From Sporolactobacillus shoreae (GTDB lineage: Bacteria > Bacillota > Bacilli > Bacillales > Sporolactobacillaceae): DNA of 64,000 bases. Shown here one piece after another: positions 35,182-44,149 of this stretch; the first letter of the stretch is position 1; each line of letters starts with the position of its first letter. The notes beneath the pieces were generated by a model. The model searched no databases. It saw only the letters and a program-made list of their open reading frames with translations, and had not been told where the DNA came from. Both the position numbers and the translations under genes were made by a program. The DNA lies in NCBI RefSeq assembly GCF_004684935.1, contig NZ_SRJD01000002.1:124001-188000 (forward strand), read 5' to 3'.

Positions 35182-35444
35182 GCGTCAGAGGAGGCATGGG
35201 TCTTAGTGAAAGACAAATGGAGATGGGACACTATAATGATGAAACGGCTCTATTAGAAAAAAAGTTTTTTCTTATCAAAATAACGCTTTTGGACATTTCA
35301 ATGTATCTATCTGCACTTACATGGTGTAACTCAATGGGATTATGTTTATGACGGTGAGAACGACATGTTTATTCCATCGATAGAGAATGGTCAAAATTTG
35401 ACTGGAAAGAAAATAGAGATACCTGATTGCTATTGCAATCAATA
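35182..35444 (+). pseudogene. Debris of gene(s) behind the SAM riboswitch
   Basis: AGAGGAGG at 35187-35194 is a good ribosome site, and a GTG at 35206 opens a frame of only 16 codons (KDKWRWDTIMMKRL), whose WRWDT resembles the start of a homocysteine/cystathionine synthase-type protein. Further on, a 35-codon frame ends at the TAA 35442-35444 (DGENDMFIPSIENGQNLTGK) and looks like the C-terminal end of an unknown protein. No complete gene fits, so the riboswitch now controls nothing intact. Confidence 0.45.
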
Positions 35445-35462
35445 AATTGATCATTTTATAAT
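35433..35462 (+). promoter_or_regulatory. Sigma-A-like promoter for eutV-eutW
   Basis: TTGCAA (35433-35438), 18-nt spacer, TATAAT (35457-35462), 48 bp upstream of the eutV start. Confidence 0.5.
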
Positions 35463-35510
35463 AAAATAATGATTTTTTCGAATATTTGTGTTAAAGGGGT
35501 GATTTTGGAG

Positions 35511-36092
35511 ATGAAACACCGGATCGTTCTAGCGGAAGATGAACCGATTACGAGAATGGATATTTCCGAGATCCTGACAAGTTCCGGTTATGACGTGGTT
35601 GGAGAGGCATCCGATGGACTTGAAATCGTTGAATTGTGCAGAATACATAGACCTGATTTAGTGATTATGGACATAAAAATGCCAAAGCTGGATGGCATTC
35701 AGGCTGCACAGATGATCCTGAAGGAAAATCTTTCAGAATCCGTCGTCATGCTCACCGCGTACAGCGGTAAAGAATTTATCGATAAGGTCAAAGAAATCGG
35801 CGTGATCGGTTATATTGTCAAACCGATTGATGATCGCAATTTAATTCCGCAAATAGAAATTGCGATCTCAAAGGGAAAAGAAATAAAGGAAATGAAAAAA
35901 GAGATAGCTGAATCCAAGAAAAAGATAAAAGATACGAAAATCATCGATCAGGCCAAAGAAGTTATGATGGAGAAATATTCGATAACCGAAAATGAAGCAT
36001 ACCGCAGAATCAGAAAACTAAGTATGGACAGACAGTGTTCTATTCTTGAGACTTCAGTGAAATTGCTTAAACTGTATGGAGAGGTTGATTGA
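35511..36092 (+). CDS. eutV: ANTAR-domain response regulator, RNA-binding antiterminator (EutV type)
   Basis: 193 residues from ATG 35511 (AAAGGGGTGA upstream; TTG 35505 is an alternative). Receiver domain 1-120 with the acidic pocket LAEDEP, phospho-Asp in LVIMDIKMP (near residue 54) and Lys in GYIVKPIDD; a helical linker follows (KEIKEMKKEIAESKKKIK). The C-terminal ANTAR domain (~135-190) has the pattern AKEVMMEKYSITENEAYRRI. ANTAR proteins bind a dual-hairpin RNA and stop a downstream terminator forming. Such an RNA lies before eutA. The gene overlaps the histidine kinase by 17 bp, so both are made together. In enterococci and listeria EutV responds to ethanolamine through EutW. Confidence 0.9.
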   Translation: MKHRIVLAEDEPITRMDISEILTSSGYDVVGEASDGLEIVELCRIHRPDLVIMDIKMPKLDGIQAAQMILKENLSESVVMLTAYSGKEFIDKVKEIGVIGYIVKPIDDRNLIPQIEIAISKGKEIKEMKKEIAESKKKIKDTKIIDQAKEVMMEKYSITENEAYRRIRKLSMDRQCSILETSVKLLKLYGEVD

Positions 36093-37509
36093 TGTGCTGC
36101 GAAAGCTATGCGAAAAATATACGTACCTTTCTGAAGATGATATATCCTTATTGGAAAATATAGCACAGTATCTCCCCAGTATCGCAAATTTAGTTAAAGC
36201 GGATATTTTTATTGACTGCATCATCAAAAATTCCGACATGGCAATTGCAGTAGCGCAGGCGAAGCCCTCGAACCATTTGTCCTTATATCAAACCACAACG
36301 GTTGGTGAATTTGTTTTCAGAGAAAACGAACCGGCAGTTCTGAGAACCCTGGAGATCGGAATGGGCACTTCAGATCTGAAAGCTGTCACTCAGGAAAATC
36401 GAATGGTAAAACAAAATACGGTACCGATCAAAAATAAAAAGAATTATGTCATCGGTGTTCTGATCATGGAAAGTGATGTCACCGAAGATGTGAGTCAAAA
36501 CAGGAACATGGAGATCCTCTCCGAAACCACTGAACAGTTAAGCCGCACACTAATGAATTTAGAAAAACCGAATCTGCAGAATACGATTGATTTCAATCTT
36601 ATTAATGACGCAATACTGATCTTTGATCAGAATGCCGACTCCATTTATGTTAACCATACTGCTGAAAGTCTCTATAAGAAACTTGGCTATAAAGACGAAA
36701 TAACTGGAATGACGTTTCATAACCTTGTACTCAGTAATACTGGCTTTTCCGAGATTCTACAAAAGAAAAAGTCAATACAATGCGAAGTATCGATCGGAAA
36801 TATAGCCTTGCAGATTAAATACGCCGTTATAAAGAAATCCGATGAGGCCAATGGTGTCGTGATGCTGATCAAAGACGTGACCGATATAAAAGAGAAAGAA
36901 AAACAGCTTATCTTAAAAGCGATCGCGATCAGAGAAATCCATCATCGGGTAAAAAATAACCTTCAGACCATCGCCAGTATTTTAAGGCTGCAGTCCAGAA
37001 GGATTAATAGTCAGGAAGCGAAGAGGGCATTCGATGAATCGATCGGCAGGATCATGAGTATTGCGGCGACCCATGAGGTGCTGTCCCAGAACGGGATCGA
37101 TGATGTTGATATTAAGACAATTCTGTCGAAAATCAGGGACAATGCTTTAAGAAATATCGCTCAGTACAATAATAGAATTGATGTAAGACTTGTTGGGGAC
37201 AGTTTTCATGTGGACTCAGATAAAGCGACATCCATTGCGATCGTCTTGAACGAACTACTTGAGAATTCACTTCAACATGCCTTCAGAAATAAAAAAGAAG
37301 GGTATACTGAAGTGATAATCAAAAAGGGCATCATGTATTCCAATATATCAGTCATTGATAACGGGCAGGGATTTGATGTTGATTTAACCAGGAGTAACAG
37401 CTTGGGTCTGGACATTGTTAAAAGTATTGTCAAAGACAAACTTAACGGAGAAATTAATATTGAATCAACAGAAAAAGGAACAAAGGCCGCATTCTATTTT
37501 AAAAATTGA
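36076..37509 (+). CDS. eutW: Ethanolamine-sensing histidine kinase (EutW type)
   Basis: 477 residues from ATG 36076; a GTG at 36094 with a better site (AGAGG) would give 471. An N-terminal GAF-like sensor domain (1-~155), a PAS domain (~170-275, INDAILIFDQNADSIY), then a HisKA_2-type dimerisation helix with phospho-His in REIHHRVKNNLQTI (~300) and a HATPase domain (NELLENSLQHAF; DNGQGFD; SLGLDIV). No membrane segments, so cytoplasmic, as for EutW. It phosphorylates EutV when ethanolamine is present. Nothing seems missing. Confidence 0.9.
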   Translation: MERLIDVLRKLCEKYTYLSEDDISLLENIAQYLPSIANLVKADIFIDCIIKNSDMAIAVAQAKPSNHLSLYQTTTVGEFVFRENEPAVLRTLEIGMGTSDLKAVTQENRMVKQNTVPIKNKKNYVIGVLIMESDVTEDVSQNRNMEILSETTEQLSRTLMNLEKPNLQNTIDFNLINDAILIFDQNADSIYVNHTAESLYKKLGYKDEITGMTFHNLVLSNTGFSEILQKKKSIQCEVSIGNIALQIKYAVIKKSDEANGVVMLIKDVTDIKEKEKQLILKAIAIREIHHRVKNNLQTIASILRLQSRRINSQEAKRAFDESIGRIMSIAATHEVLSQNGIDDVDIKTILSKIRDNALRNIAQYNNRIDVRLVGDSFHVDSDKATSIAIVLNELLENSLQHAFRNKKEGYTEVIIKKGIMYSNISVIDNGQGFDVDLTRSNSLGLDIVKSIVKDKLNGEINIESTEKGTKAAFYFKN

Positions 37510-37571
37510 TTAAAGTCAAAAAATAAAAAATATATTTTACATTATAAGATCATTATGCTAAACTGATTTCG

Positions 37572-37656
37572 AGGGAAATGCAATGGCGCATTCCCTTGGT
37601 TAGATGGCTGAATTTGAAATTTAAAATAAATAGCGACTAATAAGCAATGGGGCTTA
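37572..37656 (+). promoter_or_regulatory. ANTAR dual-hairpin antitermination site before eutA
   Basis: Hairpin P1 (37572-37596): stem AGGGAAATGC with one bulged A pairs with GCATTCCCT around loop AATGGC. Hairpin P2 (37641-37656): TAAGC / GCTTA around loop AATGGG. Both loops have A at position 1 and G at position 4, the rule for ANTAR-bound hexaloops. P2 shares bases 37646-37656 with the left arm of the terminator, so only one can fold; binding of EutV would favour P2 and read-through. Confidence 0.8.
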
Positions 37657-37687
37657 AAATATGACCAATATTTTAAGCCCCATTTTT
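37646..37687 (+). terminator. Intrinsic terminator controlling the eut operon
   Basis: Perfect 17-bp stem 37646-37662 / 37668-37684 with loop GACCA and TTTTT at 37683-37687. Overlaps antiterminator hairpin P2. Confidence 0.9.
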
Positions 37688-37713
37688 CGTATTTTCGGGG
37701 GTGATGCCTAGTA

Positions 37714-39123
37714 ATGGCAGATAAAATCTTAAGCGTGGGCATCGACATTGGTACAACAACGACACAGGTTATTTTCAGTGAATTTACGGTACAGAATACG
37801 GCGAGCGCTTTTCTTGTACCGAAAGTTCAGATCGTTGGGAAAGACATTATTTATAGAAGTGAAATCCACTTTACTCCTCTGGTTTCCAGAGAAATGATCG
37901 ATCTGACAAAGTTAAAAGAGCTGATTGGCAAAGAATACGTACGGGCACGGATACACAAAGAGGATATTTCAACAGGCGCCATTATCATAACTGGAGAAAC
38001 GGCAAGAAAAGAAAATGCAGAAAAGGTCCTGAATGCTTTATCAGAGTTTGCTGGTGACTTTGTCGTGGCCACAGCGGGGGCCGATCTGGAAGCCGTTCTT
38101 GCCGGGTTTGGTTCGGGAGCAGCCGCTGTGTCTCGAGCGGCCTTCAGGAAAGTGATCAATTTTGATATAGGCGGCGGAACGACCAATGCATCCGTATTCT
38201 CTGAAGGAGAACTAGTGGATTCATTTGCACTTGATATCGGAGGCAGGCTGATCAGGTTTAACAAGCAGGGCAAAGTTGCTTACATATCCGACAAGATTGG
38301 AAAAATCATCGATGTTTTAAAATTGAATCTTCAGGTGGGAGAACGGCCGGAATTTGAAGACTTGAATGTACTTTGCATGAAATTCGCCCGAATAATACTG
38401 AAGATTGCGTCCAATGAAAAGTTAACCCGGGAAGAAGAAGGCCTTTTCATTCAACATAAAAACAAGAACTTAAAAGCAGAGACATTCATGTTTTCAGGAG
38501 GCGTTGCCGAGTTCATTTATAGTAACGACACGATCGCGACATTGGCCGATACTGCAAAGTTCGGAGATATAGGCCCTCTTTTTGGCTATTCGATCAGGAG
38601 AATTTTCAAACAGAGCGGCGATCAGCTTCTGGAGCCAAAGGAGAAAATAAGGGCCACAGTAGTCGGAGCGGGTACTCATTCGATTAAACTGAGCGGAAGC
38701 ACGATCCTCTTCGAGGAGGATATCTTGCCGATCAAAAATATTCCGATCGTGAAGGTTTTCAATGGTGGGAGTGAAGACATCGATTTTATGGATCAAAGTA
38801 TCCGTGAAAAAATCAGCTTGTATACGGATGAGGATGTAGCCATCGCTTTCAGAGGACCCAAGTCGCCAAGGTATCTGCAGATTAAAAAAATGGCGGAATC
38901 CATTGTCAGCGTGTTTGAAGACCGGGCCAATCCGATCATTATTGTTGTGGAAAATGATTTTGCGAAAGCATTGGGACAAACCATTCAGGACAGGGTCGGG
39001 AATACTAAGAAAGTGATCTGCATTGATAATATTAAGGTGGATACGGGTGACTATATTGACATTGGAAAGCCGATCGAAAACACTGTGCCGGTAGTCATTA
39101 AAACGTTAATTTTTAAAAACTGA
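37714..39123 (+). CDS. eutA: Ethanolamine ammonia-lyase reactivating factor EutA
   Basis: 469 residues from ATG 37714 (GGGGGTGAT). Actin/Hsp70-like ATPase fold: VGIDIGTTTTQV at the N-terminus, NFDIGGGTTNASV near 148 and GAGTHSIKLSG near 322. EutA removes damaged cobalamin from ethanolamine ammonia-lyase at the cost of ATP so that fresh adenosylcobalamin can bind. First gene of the operon behind the ANTAR-controlled terminator; eutB follows at once. Complete. Confidence 0.93.
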   Translation: MADKILSVGIDIGTTTTQVIFSEFTVQNTASAFLVPKVQIVGKDIIYRSEIHFTPLVSREMIDLTKLKELIGKEYVRARIHKEDISTGAIIITGETARKENAEKVLNALSEFAGDFVVATAGADLEAVLAGFGSGAAAVSRAAFRKVINFDIGGGTTNASVFSEGELVDSFALDIGGRLIRFNKQGKVAYISDKIGKIIDVLKLNLQVGERPEFEDLNVLCMKFARIILKIASNEKLTREEEGLFIQHKNKNLKAETFMFSGGVAEFIYSNDTIATLADTAKFGDIGPLFGYSIRRIFKQSGDQLLEPKEKIRATVVGAGTHSIKLSGSTILFEEDILPIKNIPIVKVFNGGSEDIDFMDQSIREKISLYTDEDVAIAFRGPKSPRYLQIKKMAESIVSVFEDRANPIIIVVENDFAKALGQTIQDRVGNTKKVICIDNIKVDTGDYIDIGKPIENTVPVVIKTLIFKN

Positions 39124-39151
39124 AGAAGCAAGTATGAGAGCGGGTGACTTT

Positions 39152-40510
39152 TTGATTTTAAAAACAAAGCTGTTTGGGAAAGTCTATTCTTTTAAAAATA
39201 TAAAGGATGTACTAGCCAAGGCAAATGAGGAGAAGGCGGGCGACGCACTGGCAGGTATCATTGCCGGAAGCTCGGCAGAAAGAGTCGCCGCAAAAGTCGT
39301 CCTATCAGAGATCACACTTGAAGAATTGCGGAATCATCCGGTTGTCCCTTATGAGGAGGATGAGGTAACCAGAATCATTGAGGACAGTATTAACGAAGAA
39401 GCCTTTAACAAGATAAAATCGCTTACGGTCGGTGAATTCAGAGAATTCCTGTTAAGTTCGGATGAGCCATCAATCAAGAAAATTCGAGACGGCCTGACAT
39501 CGGAAATGGTGGCAGCTGTGACCAAACTGATGAGTAATATGGATCTGGTTTATGCCGCTCAAAAAATAAAAAATCCGGCGACCTGTAATACGACGATTGG
39601 TAAACAAGGCACATTTTCAGCGAGGCTGCAGCCCAACAATGCAAAGGATGATATCGAAGGGATTATGGCATCCGTCATGGAAGGCGTTAGCTATGGTGTC
39701 GGCGACGCGGTGATCGGACTGAATCCTGTGGGAGATAACATCAATATGGTTACCCTAGTTTTAAATAAATTTAAGGAATTTGAAGAGAAGTGGTCCATTC
39801 CAACCCAGAATTGTGTGCTTGCCCATGTATCAACCCAGATGGAATCGTTGAAAAGGGGAGCACCGATGGATCTGATGTTTCAAAGTATTGCCGGTTCCGA
39901 GAAATCAAACAGAGCTTTCGGTATCGATGTAGCAGTTCTTGATGAGGCATATGCGCTCATGCAGGAAAAGAAAAGCTGCATCGGAAACAATTTCATGTAT
40001 TTTGAAACGGGTCAGGGATCTGAATTGTCATCAGAAGGACATCATGGCGCGGATCAGGTAACTATGGAAGCCAGATGTTACGGCCTGGCAAAAAGATATC
40101 ATCCCTTTCTTGTCAATACAGTGGTCGGCTTTATCGGCCCGGAATATCTGTACAATGGCAAACAGACCATCCGGGCCGGACTGGAGGATCATTTTATGGG
40201 TAAACTTACAGGGCTGCCAATGGGTGTCGACTGTTGTCACACCAATCATATGGCCTCGGACCAGAATGATTCGGAAATTCTGGAAATGCTGCTAGCGGAG
40301 GCTGACTGCACCTATATCATGGGGCTGCCTGTTGCGGATGATGTGATGCTTATGAATCAGACGACGAGTTTTCATGATGTCGCCACGATCAGAGAAATCA
40401 CAAATAAAAGGCCGATAAAAGAATTTGAAGAAAGCATGGAATCTCTTGGCATAATGGAAAACGGAAAACTTACAGAAAAAGCCGGAGATCCTTCCATATT
40501 CATGGTTTAG
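39152..40510 (+). CDS. eutB: Ethanolamine ammonia-lyase, large subunit
   Basis: 452 residues from TTG 39152, chosen because the protein then starts MILKTKLFGKVY, like E. coli EutB (MKLKTTLFGNVY); the frame from ATG 39134 adds six residues. Family motifs seen: NTTIGKQGTFSARLQPNNAK, GDAVIGLNPVGDN, NCVLAHVSTQ, YFETGQGSELS, GADQVTMEARCYGLAKRY, TVVGFIGPEYLYNGKQ and GLEDHFMGKLTGLPMG. It holds the ethanolamine-binding TIM barrel and splits ethanolamine to acetaldehyde and ammonia with adenosylcobalamin. Complete. Confidence 0.95.
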   Translation: MILKTKLFGKVYSFKNIKDVLAKANEEKAGDALAGIIAGSSAERVAAKVVLSEITLEELRNHPVVPYEEDEVTRIIEDSINEEAFNKIKSLTVGEFREFLLSSDEPSIKKIRDGLTSEMVAAVTKLMSNMDLVYAAQKIKNPATCNTTIGKQGTFSARLQPNNAKDDIEGIMASVMEGVSYGVGDAVIGLNPVGDNINMVTLVLNKFKEFEEKWSIPTQNCVLAHVSTQMESLKRGAPMDLMFQSIAGSEKSNRAFGIDVAVLDEAYALMQEKKSCIGNNFMYFETGQGSELSSEGHHGADQVTMEARCYGLAKRYHPFLVNTVVGFIGPEYLYNGKQTIRAGLEDHFMGKLTGLPMGVDCCHTNHMASDQNDSEILEMLLAEADCTYIMGLPVADDVMLMNQTTSFHDVATIREITNKRPIKEFEESMESLGIMENGKLTEKAGDPSIFMV

Positions 40511-40516
40511 GAGTGA

Positions 40517-41293
40517 ATGCGTGTGGACGAACAATGGGTAAGAGATATTTCTGCTGTTGATTATACTTCCAGAGTTACTGTAAGAAATCCTAAAAGTATA
40601 GAAGCATGCGTCAAACTGAAAGAATCGACAAATGCCCGGGTTTGCGTCGGGAGGGCTGGAACAAGATACAGGACGGAGACATTACTCAGGTTTCTCGCCG
40701 ATCACGCGGCGGCCAATGATTCTGTCTGGTCCGATGTAGACGAAAGTCTTGTTGATCGATTAGGGTTCTTTAAGATAAAGACGCTTGTCAGAGACAAGCA
40801 AGAATATATTACAAGACCTGATTTAGGCAGGAAATTTTCAAAAGATACAATAGAGGAAGTCAAGGCCAGGTGTATCGTGAACCCTGATATCCAGATTATA
40901 GCCGCCGACGGGCTCAGCGCCTTCGCTATTGATGCCAATTTGGAGGATACCTATTCAATCATTTCTGACAGGGTCAGGGCAAAAGGATATAAAATGGGCA
41001 CACCTATCTTTGTTAAATATGGCAGAGTGGCCACAATGGACGCGATCAGTGAGGCCCTGAATGCCAAAGTAACTGTTCTTTTAGTCGGCGAAAGACCCGG
41101 ATTGGTCACGAATGAAAGCATGAGCGCCTATATGGCCTATGATTCCAGCACTGTAAAGCCGGAATCACAGAGGACGGTCATTTCCAACATTTATAACGAT
41201 GGTACACCGACCGTGGAGGCAGGAGCACAGATCGCCTACTTAATCGAATTGATGATGAAGGAAAAGAAGAGCGGGATTGATTTAAAACTCTAA
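40517..41293 (+). CDS. eutC: Ethanolamine ammonia-lyase, small subunit
   Basis: 258 residues from ATG 40517; a GTG at 40523 is better spaced from AGGAG (40509-40513) and may be the true start. Motifs of EutC: VCVGRAGTRYRTETLLRFLADHA, IIAADGLSAFAID, VKYGRVATMDAISEALNA, VLLVGERPGLVTNESMSAYM. It contributes to the cobalamin-binding site between the large and small subunits. The N-terminal ~60-residue variable segment found in some relatives is short here. Follows eutB by 7 bp. Confidence 0.93.
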   Translation: MRVDEQWVRDISAVDYTSRVTVRNPKSIEACVKLKESTNARVCVGRAGTRYRTETLLRFLADHAAANDSVWSDVDESLVDRLGFFKIKTLVRDKQEYITRPDLGRKFSKDTIEEVKARCIVNPDIQIIAADGLSAFAIDANLEDTYSIISDRVRAKGYKMGTPIFVKYGRVATMDAISEALNAKVTVLLVGERPGLVTNESMSAYMAYDSSTVKPESQRTVISNIYNDGTPTVEAGAQIAYLIELMMKEKKSGIDLKL

Positions 41294-41323
41294 TCAGGCA
41301 TAGTCCGCAAAAGGGGGGATTTT

Positions 41324-41387
41324 ATGGACAGACGGTCTGGCTGAGTTGATCGCGTTGATTGAGATGGAATCATTGGGGAACGGGTAA
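41324..41387 (+). pseudogene. Possible stub of a microcompartment shell gene
   Basis: AAGGGGGGATTTT precedes ATG 41324, whose frame stops after six codons. In the next frame the same DNA reads TDGLAELIALIEMESLGNG then a stop; ALIEMESLGNG resembles the start of BMC-domain proteins (A-L-G-L-I-E-x-x-S-[LIV]-A-x-G-I). Too short to be sure; see findings. Confidence 0.25.
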
Positions 41388-41436
41388 GAATGTGTGGGCA
41401 ATTAATTTTTTGAAAATTATGTATAGGAGTGAAATT

Positions 41437-42864
41437 ATGAAAAATGAATCTTTGGAAGGATCCGATTATAAGCAGGAACTCAAAAGAAATCTGAAATTAT
41501 TCAGTTCCTTTGCCGTCGCTTTTTCATTTATTTCGATTACAACCGGTATTTTCGCTAATTATCAGTTTGTGCTTACTACCGGCGGGCCGGCCGGTATCTG
41601 GTCATGGGTTGTCACGTTTATCGGCCAGCTTCTTGTCGCTCTTATTTTTGCGGAATTGGCCGGTGTCATTCCTATTTCCGGATATTCGTATCAATGGATT
41701 ACGCGATTGTCTAACAAAATGATGGGCTGGATCACTGGCTGGATCTGTATCTGCTTTCTAGTGCTTGTTGTTCCGGCAATTGACTCAGGCGTTGCGCCAA
41801 TCTTTGCCACGTTAATTGGTCTTAAGGGAACCCCTTCTGAAATAACAACGATCATTATTGTCACGTTAATTGTTCAGGCAGCGATCAACATCGTTGGCGT
41901 AAAACTTGCTTCTTATATAAATAACGCGGCAGTATTTACCGAAAGCCTTGGAATTATTGCGCTAACGGTTGTGTTATTAGTCGTTGCTTTGAAAAACGGC
42001 AACGACCCGTCAATTCTGTTGAATACGGTAAATAAAGGCGAAGGAGCATCTTATATTGGTCCATTCATGATGAGTATGCTGATGGGTGCCTTTACTCTGG
42101 TAGGGTTCGAATCGGCGGCCAATTTAAGTGAAGAAACGATTAATCCTGGCAAGACCGTACCGAAGGCGATAATAAGCTCCGTATTCCTAGCTGGTGTATT
42201 CGGTACGGCATTCTTAGTTGCTGTAACGCTTGCGATTAAAAGTCTTCCGGCAACGCTGGCCTCCAGCAGCCCGCTACCCTATATTTTGCAGACAAGCTTA
42301 GGATCTGTAATAGGCAAACTGTTTCTGGTCATCGTGAGCATTTCTATATTTGCCTGCGGTACCGTAGCCATGACTTCCGGTTCAAGACTTGTCTATGTCA
42401 TGTCACGAAATCGCGCCTTCTTTTTCAGCAATCTGTTTAAAAAAGTATCATCCAGAACCTCGTCGCCAATCTATGCGACAATCCTGATTCTTGTATTTGG
42501 CATTGTGGCTACGGTATTCTCAAGTTCACTGACCACATTGATCGGTGTGACGGCCATACTTCCTGCCATTATCTACTTCATAACCATCGTATGTTATGGA
42601 TTAGCGAGAAAAAATGTAAAAATTAAAGAAGGCAATTTCAATCTTGGAAAAGCCGCAAAGCCGGTATTTATTCTGGCTATTCTGTGGCTGATTTTTGAAC
42701 TTGCGATACTGACTGTTCCTACCCAGTTTCATATGACGGCGCTCTTGTCCATTGTATTAATCCTGATCGGATTCGTCATCTATTTTGTTGTAATTAAAAA
42801 GAAAATAGGGAGTGCGGATTCAGAGGAAAAGGTGGATCGTATTGTAAAAGATTTTGACGACTAA
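41437..42864 (+). CDS. APC-superfamily permease, probable ethanolamine importer
   Basis: 475 residues from ATG 41437 (TAGGAGTGAAATT before it); earlier in-frame ATG 41359 has no site. Twelve membrane segments; helix 1 carries FSFISITTGIFANYQF, and the VGFESAANLSEETINPGK motif lies after helix 6, typical of the amino acid/choline transporter (ACT) and ethanolamine permease groups. It stands where other Firmicute operons have eutH, so ethanolamine uptake is the likely role. An amino acid as substrate is also possible. Confidence 0.8.
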   Translation: MKNESLEGSDYKQELKRNLKLFSSFAVAFSFISITTGIFANYQFVLTTGGPAGIWSWVVTFIGQLLVALIFAELAGVIPISGYSYQWITRLSNKMMGWITGWICICFLVLVVPAIDSGVAPIFATLIGLKGTPSEITTIIIVTLIVQAAINIVGVKLASYINNAAVFTESLGIIALTVVLLVVALKNGNDPSILLNTVNKGEGASYIGPFMMSMLMGAFTLVGFESAANLSEETINPGKTVPKAIISSVFLAGVFGTAFLVAVTLAIKSLPATLASSSPLPYILQTSLGSVIGKLFLVIVSISIFACGTVAMTSGSRLVYVMSRNRAFFFSNLFKKVSSRTSSPIYATILILVFGIVATVFSSSLTTLIGVTAILPAIIYFITIVCYGLARKNVKIKEGNFNLGKAAKPVFILAILWLIFELAILTVPTQFHMTALLSIVLILIGFVIYFVVIKKKIGSADSEEKVDRIVKDFDD

Positions 42865-42944
42865 ATTTGAACTGCGCTCACAGAAGCAAAATGGGCTGAA
42901 TGAAAATCTTTTTAAAGGTCATTGCTGACAGAAAGGGGAGTCTG

Positions 42945-43535
42945 ATGAAGATTTACACAGGTAATGGTGACCTTGGCAGAACAAATACTCTGAATGGATC
43001 ACGTCCGTTGAAAAGCAGTCCGCTTATTGAATTGAACGGCAGTATAGACGAGGTCGCCGCATCCATCGGCTATCTGTCGTCGCTGATCAGCAAATATCTG
43101 AATTTGAATAACCATCGGGATGATCTGAGGGCTGAACTGAAGAATCTAAGCTGGATTCAGAACGCGCTTTATCATATAGGGATCGAGATCAGCTCAAATT
43201 TTTCAAAAATTTATATTGATCAAAGTCATGTCACATCGCTCGAGTCAAAAATCGATCGATTGGATCAGCGTGTTGATCCGCTGACTGAATTTATTCTGTA
43301 CAGCGGCACGATTCTGGCCAGTTACGCTCAAGTGACCCGCGCAATTACCCGTCGGTGCGAGCGGGACTATGTAGCTTTTTTAACCGGACTGAATTCAGAT
43401 GTTCCGCAAAGCTTTGTTTTAGTAAACCGTCTGTCGGACTACTTCTTTGTACTGTCGCGGTATCTGAATCAATGTGCCAGTATGAAAGAAGAGAACGTAA
43501 CCAAGTGGGAGCAGACCGGTCACAAGGAGTTGTAA
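42945..43535 (+). CDS. Cob(I)alamin adenosyltransferase, PduO type
   Basis: 196 residues from ATG 42945 (AAAGGGGAGTCTG before it). The N-terminal IYTGNGDLGRTNTLNGSRPL is the ATP-binding loop of PduO-type ATRs; ELNGSIDEVAASIG, VTRAITRRCERD and LVNRLSDYFFVLSRYLN are the other family motifs. It converts cob(I)alamin to adenosylcobalamin, the cofactor of EutBC. A non-homologous functional stand-in for EutT, placed in the operon. Confidence 0.9.
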   Translation: MKIYTGNGDLGRTNTLNGSRPLKSSPLIELNGSIDEVAASIGYLSSLISKYLNLNNHRDDLRAELKNLSWIQNALYHIGIEISSNFSKIYIDQSHVTSLESKIDRLDQRVDPLTEFILYSGTILASYAQVTRAITRRCERDYVAFLTGLNSDVPQSFVLVNRLSDYFFVLSRYLNQCASMKEENVTKWEQTGHKEL

Positions 43536-43654
43536 GCTGGTTTTAGTGCCTTGATAGTGTATTCGTTTGTTCAGACTCCTAAAAGAGCCCGATAGAAATC
43601 GAAAAATAATTTGAAATTAAATGTATATTTTATGATCATTGAGAAGGGATTAAT

Positions 43655-44149
43655 TTGTTAAGGGTTCGTAAAATAACCTTACTTTCATTGCTGACTTCAG
43701 CCGCTGTAGCCGGACGACTGCTCATTCATGGTGTTAATATACAACCGGCAACCATTATCATTATTCTCACTGGATGGTTTTTTGGTTGGAAAATGGGACT
43801 TATTGAAGGTTTGATGGTTGCTTTTTTATCCGATCTGATTTTAGGCCTTGGTCTTTGGACGCCTTTTCAAATGGCTGCCTGGGGGTTAATCGGATTGATT
43901 TCCAGCTTTCTCCCTAAAAAAAAGTTATTTTACGTCGGATGGTTAGCTGTTTCCGGTTATTTATTCGGTTTGATTATGGCTTGTTCTTATTTTCTCATGT
44001 CATCAAATATCTGGACCGTCATAAGCATGTATCTCAGTGGATTGTTTTTTGACACTTATCATGCTGTAGGAAACTTAATGTTTGGCCTTCTGTCTCCTAT
44101 GCTGTTTAAGCTGTTCAGGAAAGAACAAGAATCATTAAAAATTAAATAA
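43655..44149 (+). CDS. ECF transporter S component, cobalamin-type (CbrT-like)
   Basis: 164 residues from TTG 43655 (AAGGGATTAATT). Six hydrophobic segments; helix 1-2 has the AGRLLIHGVNIQPATIIIIL motif, and LWTPFQMAAWGLIGLISS lies in helix 4, features seen in CbrT-type S components. Such proteins bind vitamin B12 and use shared ECF ATPase/T components elsewhere. Its place between a cobalamin adenosyltransferase and a cobalamin riboswitch supports B12. ECF ATPases are not in this window. Confidence 0.82.
   Translation: MLRVRKITLLSLLTSAAVAGRLLIHGVNIQPATIIIILTGWFFGWKMGLIEGLMVAFLSDLILGLGLWTPFQMAAWGLIGLISSFLPKKKLFYVGWLAVSGYLFGLIMACSYFLMSSNIWTVISMYLSGLFFDTYHAVGNLMFGLLSPMLFKLFRKEQESLKIK

Noticed and set aside
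37714-43535. Propanediol (pdu) or glycerol operon
   Set aside because: EutA, EutB and EutC are specific; no diol dehydratase subunits.
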